Part shown: piece by piece, positions 45,701 to 59,062 of the stretch
Layout: each line of letters starts with the position of its first letter
Position numbering within the stretch: the stretch's first letter is position 1
Assembly: GCA_902729315.2 (NCBI GenBank)
Contig: LR746267.1
Location: forward strand, 3,728,386 to 3,792,385
Origin: Spirodela intermedia
Lineage: Eukaryota; Streptophyta; Magnoliopsida; Alismatales; Araceae
DNA: 64,000 bases
Direction of reading: 5' to 3'
Position numbers and translations under genes: made by a program
Notes under the pieces: model-generated
Database searches by the model: none
Seen by the model: only the letters and a program-made list of their open reading frames with translations
Told to the model about the DNA's origin: nothing

Positions 45701-46431
45701 CTCCTTTCTTTGATCTTAAATTCTCCTAGATTTCTTATATATAAATTTCTAATGATCCAAGATTTAAATGGTGGTTAGATCCTCTACTTATGTTCACTTT
45801 TAAAGAACACCATGTTCTTGGATTCCACTAAACCAAATATATTTAATTAACAATAAATTACTGGCTTCAGCTTTGATAAAATTTCTCTCATAAGTTTTTT
45901 TTCTAGATTCACATGTCTATGTTAGAAAAAGTTGATTATACAGCTCTGCTCCCATGAGGTCATTAAGCCAGCCTTAATCACAAGCTTATTCCATATAATA
46001 TAATGAAAATATCACTATAGGACATTTCTATATTTTGATAGAATTTTGAATCACATATAAAAATTTGATGAAGAAGAAGTTTAATTGCACTTGATTTTTA
46101 CTTTCTCTACATCATGAAGCTATTTGAATGATGAAGACATTGTCACCAAAATCATGTTGAGGAATATTGTGTTGGAATCAAGGTTTGCTCATCAACTCAA
46201 CGTTTCTCATTGTTTGACCAAGTTTCATAGATTACTCAAATTTGCATATAATTCTTTTAAAACTTCATTATGAATAAAGTTTAGAGCATCATGAGATCAA
46301 TGGTGAATGCTATTTTGTCTCTTTAATCATCAGAGAGAGGTTGAATTTATAAAAAGATTTTAATCACAACCTTAGTTCATTTTCTATTGTTGTTCAACAT
46401 CAAAATTCTAAACTTTGTTAGAAATTTAAAC

Positions 46432-48328
46432 TGTCAGAAATACATATGACCCATCCTATGATGATTTGTATATCCTTTAAAGTTAAACCAATAAACATAA
46501 CCTTTAAATTTAATATACATATGTATGAGGCTAATAGTTCTAGCATATTCGATAGAAATATGTTTTTGTTAAAATAGAACCACAAATAACTTTATGAAGT
46601 AATAAGTTTACAATAAAAGTAAATTCAAATCATTTACAATAAAAAGTGATTAAATAGTAGACATAAAAATCCTCATATCATTCTTTTATTTATATATTTA
46701 TTTCCATAATTTATGATATCTTGAAATCATTTTCCAATCAATATTTGGACAAGTTTAGATAACCATTTAAACATTGCATATTCAATTATTAAATTCCCCA
46801 TAAACTTGATAAGCAGTAATAATTTCATATCATAAAATTTTAGTTTAGAAATTTTTGTACCAATATTTTACTTCCAGCATTCACATTAAACCCAAATTTT
46901 CAATTACTTTTTAGTGAGAAGCAATTTTCATAATTATTGATAGTTTCACTAATAGAAATTAATGATTTGAAGTGGAAAATTTATCATAATTACAAAATTC
47001 CGAATATGAGAATCACATAAATTGATTATCTTTTCAAAATTTAGTATCTAAATTATATATGTTTTTATCATTAATTAACTTCGTGTAGATGTCCTGATGA
47101 CTACTCATGTATGATATAAAAACAGAATTATTAGTATTACTTGATACATATTATGTGTGTCTGTCATTGTCAAAACCTTATAGGATAATTAAGGCTAACA
47201 AAGGCAACAACACACATCATCTAAAATTTTTGTTTATGAATACTCATAATTCGAAGTTCTTTTGAGGGTTATCTAATCCTTTCCTAGAACAACCACCAGA
47301 ATTTAATAAAAGAGATTATCATTTTTCATTCATAACAATTTGGTCCATATGTTATTGTATGCTATGACTTAATGTCTCTATCTTGTAAGCCATGTTCATA
47401 GATATAGACATTTGAAATAGTGTACTATATTGACTGATATAGACATGCCAATATTTTTAGAGTAAACAAAATATAGAATCACGCACTTCATCTGATAAAC
47501 TACTACAATTAAACATGACCTAAGTTTTAATACCATCTGACATACTTTGAATGGAATGAACAGAAAATGATAAACTATTCATGAGACGTATGTCATAGCT
47601 GCAAATATAATTATTATAAGCTTTGTATCATATTATAAATACTATTTAAGGTTCAAAACTACAAGGCTTCAACTCATTGGTTAATTGGTTGAAGCTGGAA
47701 TGACAACAGAGTTGCGAATTTCAGTACAAGGTGTGAGGGACTGCCCGCATGGGCACCCACCCCAGTTGAATATCCACATGTCAGGTCCGTCGAATACTCC
47801 AATCCGAAAGTCACCGTGTGCAGGAATTGACCCCTAAATCCCCTCCACGTGTTGATGAGTTACGAATAATACAAAAAACCAGTGAAATGAGCGTTTTTAA
47901 TTATTATGGAAAAAAAGTTCATTCAACCCTGCGTGGCAAAGTTGCCGTCTGCCCCGGGAATTGCATGGCTGCGTCTCGTAATACGAGTGCTGAGAGACAC
48001 TCGTGTCGCCAACCAGAGTAGACTGACGATGTCCACACTGCATGAGGGGACAGTATACAAACTGTCAAACTTCAACGGTCGTCGTTGTCCGACGATGACC
48101 GAGGGCCAGAGTATTTGATTCTTCCATCGCCGCCTACATGAAGTCAAGAACACGAGTCATCTCTGCCTCCTACGCCAAAATGGCCGTCGCCCTCGAGACT
48201 ACAAATAGAGGCAGCTCGGAGTTCAAAGCAGAGCACAACCAACCCCCCATTGGTTACGTAAGTAAGTTTTCTCGTCCTCCTCCAGCTGCAATCCCCTGCT
48301 ATACTGCTCTTCGACCCGTCTGAGAAGG
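46432..48328 (+). other. Unit 2 upstream region of the desaturase gene
   Basis: As in unit 1: AT-rich, then a GC-rich promoter-proximal part. Inverted repeat at 47666-47673 and 47688-47695, G-box core at 47846-47851, TATA-like tacaaata at 48200-48207. Confidence 0.5.
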
Positions 48329-49513
48329 ATGGGCGCCGGCGGCAGGATGTTCGCAGAGGAGGAGAGCCGCCCACTGTCCCGATACTCTAACAAAGGGAAA
48401 CGGAAGGGTTTCGGTGCCGTCCACCGCTTCCCGGCGGAGAAACCGCCCTTTACCCTCGGCGATCTCAAGAGGGCCATCCCGCCTCACTGTTTCGAACGAT
48501 CAGCCCTCCGTTCCTTCTCTCACCTCTCAAGAGACCTCATCCTCTCCGCTACGCTTCTCTACCTCGCAATCAGCTTCATCCCCCTCCTCCCCTCGCGACT
48601 TCAGATCGTCGCGTGGCCGGTGTACTGGGCCGCACAGGGCGCCGTGCTCACGGCCCTTTGGATCCTCGGCCACGAGTGCGGCCACAACGCCTTCTCTCCC
48701 TACGCCCTCCTCGACGACATCGTCGGAATGGTGCTCCACTCCGCTCTCCTCATCCCTTACTTCTCCTGGAAGTACAGCCACCGCCACCACCACACCAACA
48801 CCAACAACATCGACCTCGACGAGGTGTGGGTCCCCAAGACCAAGCCCAACCTGTCCCCCCTGGCCAAGTACCAGAACAACCCCCTCGGCCGTGTCGTCGG
48901 CTGGCTGGTCGCGCTCACGGTCGGCTGGCCGCTGTACCTGGCCTTCAACATCGAGAGCCGCTTCTACGACCGTTTTGCCAGCCACTACGATCCCTACGGC
49001 CCCATCTACAACGACCGCGAGAGGACCCAAGTGATCATCTCCGACCTTGGCGTCCTCGCAACGGTCGCACTCCTCCTGAAGCTCTGCGCCGCCTATTCTC
49101 CAGCTGCCGTCGTCGGGCTGTACGTGCTTCCCTGGATGGTGGCCAACGGCTTCATCGTGGTGACGTCGTACCTGCAGCACACGCACCCCTCGCTCCCCCA
49201 CTACGACTCATCGGAGTGGGAATGGTTCAAGGGGGCCCTGGCGACTGTGGACAGGGATTTCGGTCCGGTGCTCAACAAAGTGCTGCATAACTTCACGGAG
49301 ACGCACGTGGCGCACCACCTCTTCTCCAAAATGCCTCACTACCACGCCCTGGAGGCCACCCGGGCCATCCGGCCCATTCTCGGGGAGTACTACCAGTTCG
49401 ACCGGACTCCCGTCCTCAAGGCGATGTGGAGGGAGGCGAACGAGTGCCTCTTCGTCCAACCTGACCAAGGCTCGGACAAGAGCGGAGTGTTCTGGTACAG
49501 CAATAAGCTGTGA
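48329..49513 (+). CDS. FAD2-like: FAD2-like membrane fatty-acid desaturase, unit 2 copy
   Basis: 394 codons, identical to the unit 1 protein except Ser67 for Ala67 (48527, TCA for GCA). Residue 67 lies in the cytosolic N-terminal part just before the first hydrophobic segment, not in a histidine box. Boxes HECGHN, HRHHH and HVAHH and the YSNKL end are intact, so the gene looks functional. The promoter-proximal sequence appears identical to unit 1, so the two copies are likely expressed alike and act by dosage. The same caveat on substrate applies: it may be an oleate desaturase or a diverged FAD2-class enzyme. Confidence 0.93.
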   Translation: MGAGGRMFAEEESRPLSRYSNKGKRKGFGAVHRFPAEKPPFTLGDLKRAIPPHCFERSALRSFSHLSRDLILSATLLYLAISFIPLLPSRLQIVAWPVYWAAQGAVLTALWILGHECGHNAFSPYALLDDIVGMVLHSALLIPYFSWKYSHRHHHTNTNNIDLDEVWVPKTKPNLSPLAKYQNNPLGRVVGWLVALTVGWPLYLAFNIESRFYDRFASHYDPYGPIYNDRERTQVIISDLGVLATVALLLKLCAAYSPAAVVGLYVLPWMVANGFIVVTSYLQHTHPSLPHYDSSEWEWFKGALATVDRDFGPVLNKVLHNFTETHVAHHLFSKMPHYHALEATRAIRPILGEYYQFDRTPVLKAMWREANECLFVQPDQGSDKSGVFWYSNKL

Positions 49514-51969
49514 CCGGCATGAACAGCGAACGCTGCCCTTCGGCGCGATGGTGATGCCGGTTTACATCCTCGGCCTTACTTATCTTCGGTTGAATTCTTT
49601 ATCCATTCTTTGCAGTGGATGAAAGCGCCTCATTTGGGCGCTCCACAACGAAATTAAGATGAATTATTTGTTGTTCATGGTATACTTGTACGTAAATGAC
49701 TGTCTTATCAGTAATTTATCCAAGCCAATGCTTTTTGTTCGTGGCAGTCTCTTAGATGGCTCCGCGGCGCCGCTACCAACAGATTCGCCGGTTTTCCTAC
49801 TCGCCGTCTCCGGGTCTCATGTTTCCAACGGTGTGCCACGTACCAACTCTGGTTTGGAAAGGTTTACTATGCAGCCGGCTCCGCCGTCTACTCCACCGTG
49901 TGGGGTGCTGTTATTGTACTGGTGAAACGTCAAACATTTGCGCCGTTTCCCTACTTTTTACGAAACTGACTCACATCCGTCTCTCTCCTCTCTCGCTTCT
50001 ATTTTTCTGTTTTGCTCACTAATGAAAGGTTGGATTGAAAATACTATTAAGGGCACGTTTGTCATAACAAAAGAAATGTACTCGGAGAGACTCTCTGATC
50101 CAAAAGTGCTGCATTTACTAATGTAAGTAGATACTTTTTGCAGTACTGGTGGCAAAATTTTGATTAGTTTTCAATGCATACACCTAATAAGGAGTTGATT
50201 TTCTTATAACCTATATCGTAGTTGTAAAATCTGTGATTACTAAACTAGTGGTATCCACTTCATCGAAAAAGTTTACATCTTGTTCAATTAGATGACAATA
50301 GCGATTTTTTCAATGGAGATTTATTTGAAGAAGTTTACATGAAATTACGTTTGAGATATTATAGTAATAGCTTCGTGACTATCATGGTAAATTCATTTGT
50401 AAATTACATGAGTCAATTTATGGTTTTTGACAAATATTTGCATGATGATATTTCAAATTATCTACTTTATTAATCTAATTTAGATACAGTTAATTCAAGT
50501 CCAATTATTTCTTGTTTATAAATGACTCTAGTTCTTCATTTGTGCTCCATTCGTTTCAAGTAGTACTATTGTACTAGACATTCACTTTCAATCATTAATA
50601 TTGTGATTGCTTTCTTGCATACCCAATATAAAATTAAATATTTTGATGATTGGAAGTATTTTTTGGGTTTAGAAATTTCACATTCTTTAACATGGATGGT
50701 TGTCTTAATACTTTTATACTTTGCAATGATTTGAAGATAGTGACTTTCTTGATTCTAAACTTACAGTTGTTCATCTATACCTTCAATCATAACTCAATGT
50801 CACAACTAGAAAGAACTGTATAAAATCCATCATACATTGGAAATTAATTGGCAGGTTTTTGTACTTAACCTTTGCAGTACACAAACATCCCCATTTGACA
50901 ACAATGCATCATATGTTTTGATATTTCATGTAAACTTTTGATCACTAGTTTTTACTATTTTCTTCAATCTCTTTATAAATCTAAACATTCTTAGATGCAA
51001 ATTGGGCTACTTCTAATTCTCACAAATGAATCACTGAAATTTTCATTTTTCTAAAAGAATCATTGGTCTCTTGAAGGACAAGGAAATAATCAACAATATC
51101 AAGGTTGGTTGCTGAAGTTGAATAGGAAGTATTGTCACTAGTATTAGAAAACTACTTTGATTACAACAGTTAATGAAGAAAATTGGCATCAAAGCACTAA
51201 TCCAACACCTTTTTTTCATGATGGAGTTGAACTAATTCCCCTATTAGTTTGGTTGGTGTCTTGCCCAGAAATGTGAGGTTTATTGGAGCACACCACCTTA
51301 AGGAGAAAAATATTCAACATCATTTAGAGGAAAAAGATCTAACTGTCTTGTAAAATTCTCTTTGGTTCTTTTATCTACAGAAATATCATTTTCTCCCTCT
51401 ATAATTACAAGAGGATTTCCATATACTATGTGGATCATGCTGAATGACTTATTTTTCATATGCTCACCTGTGTACAATCTTGTCATTGCAATTTTTTATG
51501 TGATTATATGTAAACATCCATTTTTGTGGTTAACACTATTTTTTATTACTATTCCATTGTTGGTATTCCTACCTTTCTATGTTCACATCAATCGGATATA
51601 TAAGGAGGCCAACTATCATTAATGATAGGACATGTGCACATAAATAGGTGGGGAGGGAGAGGGAAGAGAATGAGTTTAAAAGTGGGGACAATGATGACAC
51701 TAATGACAATAATGTCTTTCAATGATGACAATGATGACATAAATAGGACAGGTTGCAGCTTGCATTGGCTAATCCTCACTATAAATAGTTCATCAAGCCA
51801 AGGTAAAAGGAGATTTAATTAAGATGGAATCAAATTATATCATTAAAATATTTGTGCTGAAGCTAGAGATGATGTTAAGAAGCAAGTTTTTTCTTGAAGT
51901 ACATCAATCAGGGTGGTGTTGTGCTTTATGAGAAACTTTTCATCTATAATGTTTGATAGTTCTGGTGCT
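49514..51969 (+). other. 3' flank of unit 2 desaturase gene
   Basis: Copy of 36883-39338; no gene supported. Confidence 0.4.
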
Positions 51970-53591
51970 TGATAAGTCTTCATTATCATGAGTTAATAAT
52001 TAGTAAATAATATAGTTTTAACCTTAACTCATGATAAATAAACTTATATTTGTGTTAAAGTATGAAAAGTGGTTTTCAATTGATTAACGTGAATTTTTGG
52101 GTAATTATGTGATTTTATATGAATTTATATGATTTTTATAGTCTTACTTTTGAGATAAATGAAGAAAAAGAAATAAAAATTAAAAAAACAAAATGGGGGG
52201 GACCCACTGGCCAGCCGGGCCCGCAAGCCGGTCGGAAGTGCAGTCGGGGAGTAGCTGCGAGTAAGGGCTCGAGCGGCTTGGACCGATAGGGGCACGTGTG
52301 CGCCACCCCCTTTCCACGTCACCGGTGGCCAGTCGGCTGTGGGGCAAGGAGTGGTCATACACGCGCGAGAAAAGGACTTGCTTGTAAATGTAACATTACT
52401 ATATATTCGCCCGAAAATTTAGCGCACAAGCGATGTGCAACTAAACCTGCGTCACCTTCCCCAAAAAGGGCGAGCAACCGGTGCGGGTTCAAATCCTCCT
52501 AGAGCCAAAATTTATATTTTTTTATCTGATTATCGCAACTTTCCTATAGATTGTCGGTGAAGGATTAAGCAATCAGAATTGTTGGATCATCGGCAAAAAT
52601 GTCATCAACATGATTTGTGGAGCATTGTTACTAAAATTGCCAAACGATTCGTAATAAACGGATTGGAATCCATCGAGTAAATCATCTCTGATTGATCGAC
52701 GAACAAGCCATCGTCGGGAAGAGGACGATCTACTGGGAAATGAGTCGCCACCTCCTGAGAGCATACCAGATGCGATGAAGAGCCTCTTCTTGCTGCGCGG
52801 ACCTGAGGATGAAGCTCCCTAACACACGTCCCATCTCCATCCAATTCCTCTCCATCATGTGACAGCCGCCAGAGAGCCGCAAAGTCGCCGTTTTTCTACT
52901 CTGCTGGGTGACAGCTGTCGGAGACGATTCGACGGCTGATCTCTAGACTTCGCAAGGAGATCTAGAGATTGCCCACGTCGTCCTTGTCCAAGGAGAGCCT
53001 TCGAGGTCGTGGACACTACATGACGATCCTCCCGAACACTCAGGATTCAGATGCATCACCAATGCGATGTTGGAACTCTGTTTTCCTACTTTCTTGCTTT
53101 CAACTTAACTTTCGCTTCATTTAGTGATAATTTATGTGATTCAAATTTACCAAGATATACTTCATTCTATTACGATTCTTTCGACTTTTACAGATCTTAA
53201 TTTGATCAATTAAATCGTATGTACTCGCTTACGTAAGAATCGCCGGGGGGAACTCTATTTTCGCCCAATTCGCATTCGTCAGGCGCTGACGTCATCCTGA
53301 CGTCCTCACCCTTATTTTTATTTTTCGTGAATTTTAAATATATTTCTTTTTCATTCCTAGTATAAAATTCATAGAAAATATTATTCTTTGAGGAAAATTC
53401 TGAATAATTACCAGATATTATATTACATCCATGTGATCGACCTGGAAAATTACCGCTATTTTTGGAAGTTTTATTGAATTATAATTGATATATTTGTTCA
53501 TAAATACTTCTAAATATCCGAAAATTTATATTTTCTAGTTTTATAAATTTTAAATTTGCGTGATTTAGTATACAACGACTAAGTCACGTCA
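51970..53591 (+). mobile_element. Solo LTR of the Athila family, unit 2
   Basis: Copy of 39339-40960 with the same imperfect target duplication (gtgct 51965-51969, gtact 53592-53596). The solo LTR therefore predates the tandem duplication. Confidence 0.95.
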
Positions 53592-53596
53592 GTACT

Positions 53597-55311
53597 CTAT
53601 CGCCAAGATACAATAACCTCAGCTCATGAAATTGTCCCTTGGTGCATCTAAGAGTTTAGTGTCAATCTTTGTCTTAGTCACTGATTTTGAGTTTCTATAT
53701 TAAAAGAGCAAGAAGCCATCAAGAACAACAATGAGCATAGTTAAGATAGGAAAACATTGAAAATGATTAAAATGATTACCTCTACCATAGCCTTGGACCT
53801 TGACTCATGAAAGACATGCCCTCATATTTGTTAGAATATGAGGATGATATCATCTAAGTCTTTGGAGAAGAACATCTAAAAGTACTAGGTATCATAGTAA
53901 TTCCATATCAATCCATAGAGAAAATAAATATGAGTTATTAAATTGCGTATGCTATAATGTATGTCCACCTTTCATAAAGTGTTTCCTATGATTTTGTAAG
54001 TGATGGAGCATGTACCATGAAGGACTAATGGTAGAGAGAGTCTACCAGTGTAACCAAGGATTGAGCAAAAAGCAGTCGATTCTCCCCCTAACATTCTAGG
54101 AAGATGATCTCATGCTAAGGGAAAGGAGAAAAATCAGCCACAAGAGAGGATGATCAGTGGAGCAATGATTGTAGTTTTCTTGTCATGTGTCATGCCATTT
54201 TGGTAATCTCTTCGGGAAAATATGTAGGTTCTTCAGATATATATGAAGAAAGAGTATGGGCATGTTGGCATATTGAAAGCATAACATTTTGATATGATGA
54301 ACACAAAATCAATAAATAGAGTTATGCTTGCTGCTTGTTAAGCTTGATATATGATTAAATATGCCTTTCTGCACGAGCACAGATTTAATTCAATATAAAT
54401 TCAAGAGGAGTCATAATGTTGAATTCCAACATTTGGTGATTTTACTATATGAAATTATTACCTTGCATATTGGTGTAAAAATTGGTAATATTTATTGAAA
54501 CTACCATTGTGGGAACCAATAGACTTTGAATATATATGTTACCACTTAACAGTTACATGAATTGGTTTCTCTTAGATGGGATTCAAGTTCTTAAAGGTCA
54601 TGTCATATTGATTTTCAATCGTTCAAAATTTTAACTAGTTTTTACATTTAAACATTGAGACAATGAAAACTAGATGAGATATTTGGATCTTGATTTTTCT
54701 TTAAATTTAGTACCTTTCCAATAACTAATTTGTTTTGAACGATCATCTCATATAATCTCAATACTCTTTCTGAGATTTTATGTAGATAAATTTATAGCTA
54801 GGTTGAATGACAACATCTTCATCAAGGTGTATAATCCTGATGTGGTCTTCTTTTACTAGATTAAAGTGACAACACCTTCAACAATCAACTAGCCTCCTAT
54901 TGTGCAGAGGACAACAAAACCAAGTTACATTTTGCCATCTCTTTCTCTAATTTATAGACGGACATCAAATCAAATGTCATCACCTAGAAAACCCATGGTA
55001 AAATCCATATTTATGTGAGAAAAAACTTGTGATTAAATTTTGATTGAATCACTCAAGGGAGCTTAACCCAATAATCAGTTTTTGACTCCATAGCGCTGTT
55101 AGTCTAAAATATATTTTGAGGTGAAATTATGCGGAAGTTGACCTAGGTAATCTAAGAATCTAAGAATGATGTGTTATTAGAGAGTGGACCTAAGCATGGG
55201 CAAATCACTATCAAAATTATTAAGTTCATTGGGTTTACATATATGAAAGTCAATTCAGCCTCCCTCCTCTTTCTTGGATCTAAGAGTGGGCAAAAATCTA
55301 ATGAAGCCTTG

Positions 55312-55351
<40 letters not shown>

Positions 55352-58300
55352 CAAAATTAAGCCTTGGGGAGCTTGCAATGCCCCTAAGTAGGGCTATAGT
55401 GTTCATATACAGATTTATTTATGTATGACTTGACATTGAGTTGTTACCTTCTCAACTCCATGTACTAAAATGTTAAGCTTCATATACTAGAACATTAATA
55501 CACACCCTAAGTTTCATGATTACCTGCTGCGATAGAGTTTTCATGCACTATAACATTCTACTTAATATATTATAATATTACGTAATATAATTTGCTTGTG
55601 AAAACTATTATGCTAACTATATTTATCTTGATATATGTACTAAAATAGTTTCTATGCATAAAAGATTGATCTTGATATGTATCAGTCTTAAGTCTAATAC
55701 ATAAATTTCATAATATCACCTTCACAAATGGAGATTTTATGATTGATATATCTTGATCGACACTAGCATAGTTTTCCTATACTAAAATATTAAACTATTT
55801 TTTTTACATAATTTCCATGTCTTAAAATTTCCTGCTTCACGGACCATGTTGTTTTATAATCATAATCTCCATGGATTGAAATGCACAGCTTGATCCTATA
55901 GTGTGAGCATTGAAATATGTATGCTATTTTCCAATCTAATTTCACACTTACTAAGTATGAAACTTGATTTTCTTCTCTGTTCTACAAGATATTTTTAATA
56001 TACTCAAGAAACCAGCTTAATATACTACATTAGTTGTGTATCACTATGTTTAAGTTTTATATTCTCCAAGATTTCAAGGTTATCATTAATTAATACTTGA
56101 GATGGCATCATCTAACCCCAACTAATTTTAAATTTAAAGTGAATGTTTTGAAGGTCACTTGCAATTTATCTAATGATTTTAAGCTTGTGAAAATAACCTA
56201 GTATGATAATTTCTAAGTACAAGCTTGTATTAACTTCAAAACTTCGTCTAAGGTCTAAAACTCAATGTGGTTCTCCATAAATTATTTTTCTAATAGATTA
56301 TAATTGAATGTGTTTTCTTAGACAACTAAGCAGCTCGTGTTGTCATATATCGTTTCAATTTAGTGTTGCAAGATTTGTTAAAGTTAGTTAATGAGAGGAT
56401 TGATTTCTATATGATAACTTTTTAATCCCAAAGTTTAATTAATTATTTTATATCAATTATCAAATCCCAATATGATTGTCCTTTCCTATTTTTCCATCAA
56501 AGAATTTATGATTATCCATGTTGGAGCATTAAATGAATATTTCTTTGCTAATGACATACACATATAAGACCAATTAAAAGGTCAAATTACCACTCGATTA
56601 TATCATGAGATACTCTTATGAATGTGGTTAAGTAAAATTGAATACATATTGATGAATAACTCAATGTAATAATGAAAAATACCCAAATAAGAATCCGAAG
56701 AATACTGGTAAATCTAAATATATTGAAAAATTTATTTTTTTGGATTTTATTGAGTGAAATCATTATTGTATATTTATGTGGAAATAATCAATATGTAGAA
56801 AAAAATGGATATGAAAGTTTAATTAGTCTATTATGTGCTCATGATGTGAGATCATTACTTTCAAATGATTTTGATATCAAGTTAATTGATTGAATTGGCA
56901 TCACTCAAACTATTACAAATGATTTCTTACATTCATGAATACCTTTAAAAATAATAATTTAAATATTCTAAATCAATGAAGTTATGACTTTATGTATTGA
57001 GATCATGATTCATGGAGTTTACTTGAAGATCATTTTTTCAGAGAAGATCTAAACAAGTTATGATTGTTAAATCATTACTTTGTTTAGGCATGTATTATCT
57101 TATATATTTTGATCATATCATATCATATCTTTATGAGTCTTGATGAAATCAATATGCTTAAAACATAGACATTATTATTTTACAGAAATATGTATTAGTT
57201 TCTTAACAAAATATCTAAACTCTAAAAGGATATGTCATAGTGGTTTTCAACAATTCGAATTTCTAACTAATTTTGGAATTTTGGATGTTGGGAGACAATA
57301 AAAAATAGGGGTGGCTTTTAAGCTTTTTTATGTAAAAATTTAGCATCTTTCTAATAGTGAATGAGTTTTGAATGGTCACCTCTACTCCCTCTACAGTCTC
57401 AAGAGCTCTGCTGATTTTGTTTACTTTCTAGTCAAACAACACAAAATCAACAAGTTGAGAAATAAAACTCAAAGTTGACAATCTTTCTCAACTAGATCGA
57501 TGTGGTAGTATCTTGCACATTTAATTATATGAAAAGAGGAAACCAAAAATCATGTTTGGATCACCATCGTCATCGTCATAACTTTTGACATACCTTAAGT
57601 CAATGCCCTTGGTGAAATTCTTTCTCAATCTTTGTTGAAAAACCAGGCTATTAAATCTCGATTTAATCACTTAGGGGAGCTGACCCTATAATTAGCTGTT
57701 GGTTACTAAGAGCTGTAAATCTAGAATATAATTTATGTGTGAGATTTTGTGGGATTTGAGTCTGTCAATTAGTAGTTGTAATCAAAGATGGTTAATTTGG
57801 TGGAAGCCAAGAATTGGGGTTCCTCAAAGAGTGGAATTAAGTAATTTTTAAGAATTGGGGAATCCAAGATTTTGGAACGATCTCAAAACTCTTAGAGTGA
57901 TTTAGATTTAGACCCTATAAACCATTAGGGTAAATTTTAGAGAAACGAGACTAAGGAGATCAGCAAGAAGTTGACCAAAGTCAAAATTAGGAACCAATCG
58001 ATTTAGCCCATTTTTTTGATCTAAGTCTGACCTAAAATTCGGCAATGTAGTCTTAAAATTTGTGAATCTTACCAACAATTTAAAACTTTAATACAACATA
58101 ACAGTCTTGTGAAATCCATTATGAGGTGAAAACAATTTATATACTGAAAATGAGAGATGTTGCAAGCATTGGTTTTCTCTTTTAAGTTTAAGAATAATTG
58201 ATACTCATGTAAACAACTCCAATATTCAATTAAAAATTTCACTTAAATCAAAAATGGCAAAGGAGAGGGGAGAGGAGGAAGGGTTGAATTGATTCTTTTA

Positions 58301-59062
58301 ATTTTATGCCAGCTTTTCAAACCTTTCTGATCTCCTTTCTTTGATCTTAAATTCTCCTAGATTTCTTATATATAAATTTCTAATGATCCAAGATTTAAAT
58401 GGTGGTTAGATCCTCTACTTATGTTCACTTTTAAAGAACACCATGTTCTTGGATTCCACTAAACCAAATATATTTAATTAACAATAAATTACTGGCTTCA
58501 GCTTTGATAAAATTTCTCTCATAAGTTTTTTTTCTAGATTCACATGTCTATGTTAGAAAAAGTTGATTATACAGCTCTGCTCCCATGAGGTCATTAAGCC
58601 AGCCTTAATCACAAGCTTATTCCATATAATATAATGAAAATATCACTATAGGACATTTCTATATTTTGATAGAATTTTGAATCACATATAAAAATTTGAT
58701 GAAGAAGAAGTTTAATTGCACTTGATTTTTACTTTCTCTACATCATGAAGCTATTTGAATGATGAAGACATTGTCACCAAAATCATGTTGAGGAATATTG
58801 TGTTGGAATCAAGGTTTGCTCATCAACTCAACGTTTCTCATTGTTTGACCAAGTTTCATAGATTACTCAAATTTGCATATAATTCTTTTAAAACTTCATT
58901 ATGAATAAAGTTTAGAGCATCATGAGATCAATGGTGAATGCTATTTTGTCTCTTTAATCATCAGAGAGAGGTTGAATTTATAAAAAGATTTTAATCACAA
59001 CCTTAGTTCATTTTCTATTGTTGTTCAACATCAAAATTCTAAACTTTGTTAGAAATTTAAAC
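53597..59062 (+). other. AT-rich spacer of unit 2
   Basis: Copy of 40966-46431, with the GA microsatellite at 55314-55344 and the diverged repeat pair at about 54561-55131 and 57201-57761. No gene supported. Confidence 0.5.

Larger units (their letters stand above)
33801..46431 (+). repeat. Tandem unit 1 (12,631 bp) with a FAD2-like gene
   Basis: Aligns without any gap I could find to 46432-59062 (offset 12,631), including an identical-length GA microsatellite. The unit begins tgtcagaaat. Contents: upstream region, FAD2-like gene (35698-36882), 2.4-kb 3' flank, solo LTR (39339-40960), and 5.5 kb of AT-rich spacer. Substitutions seen versus unit 2: 33812 g/c, 33887 t/c, 34104 a/c, 34246 a/g, 35896 g/t, 44736 c/t. 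Confidence 0.97.
40966..46431 (+). other. AT-rich spacer of unit 1
   Basis: No convincing gene. Contents: a GA microsatellite at 42683-42713; a degenerate periodic stretch at 42826-43290 with recurring tactaaaat-type words; and two diverged direct copies of a sequence of about 550 bp (about 41930-42500 and 44570-45130) of unknown type. The segment 43377-43890 is paralogous to 20859-21440. Confidence 0.5.
46432..59062 (+). repeat. Tandem unit 2 (12,631 bp) with a FAD2-like gene
   Basis: Direct repeat of unit 1 with the same contents in the same order. Its first bases join unit 1 (gaaatttaaac|tgtcagaaat) exactly as unit 3 joins unit 2. At its start it carries the unit 3 alleles at 46443, 46518 and 46735, a private g at 46877, and the unit 1 allele at 47082. 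Confidence 0.97.

Noticed and set aside
33801-59062. Treating the whole duplicated region purely as an assembly duplicate
   Set aside because: The third partial unit has its own allele and a distinct right border, and the SNPs are phased across the copies. An artefact cannot be excluded without reads, so it is kept as a caveat only.
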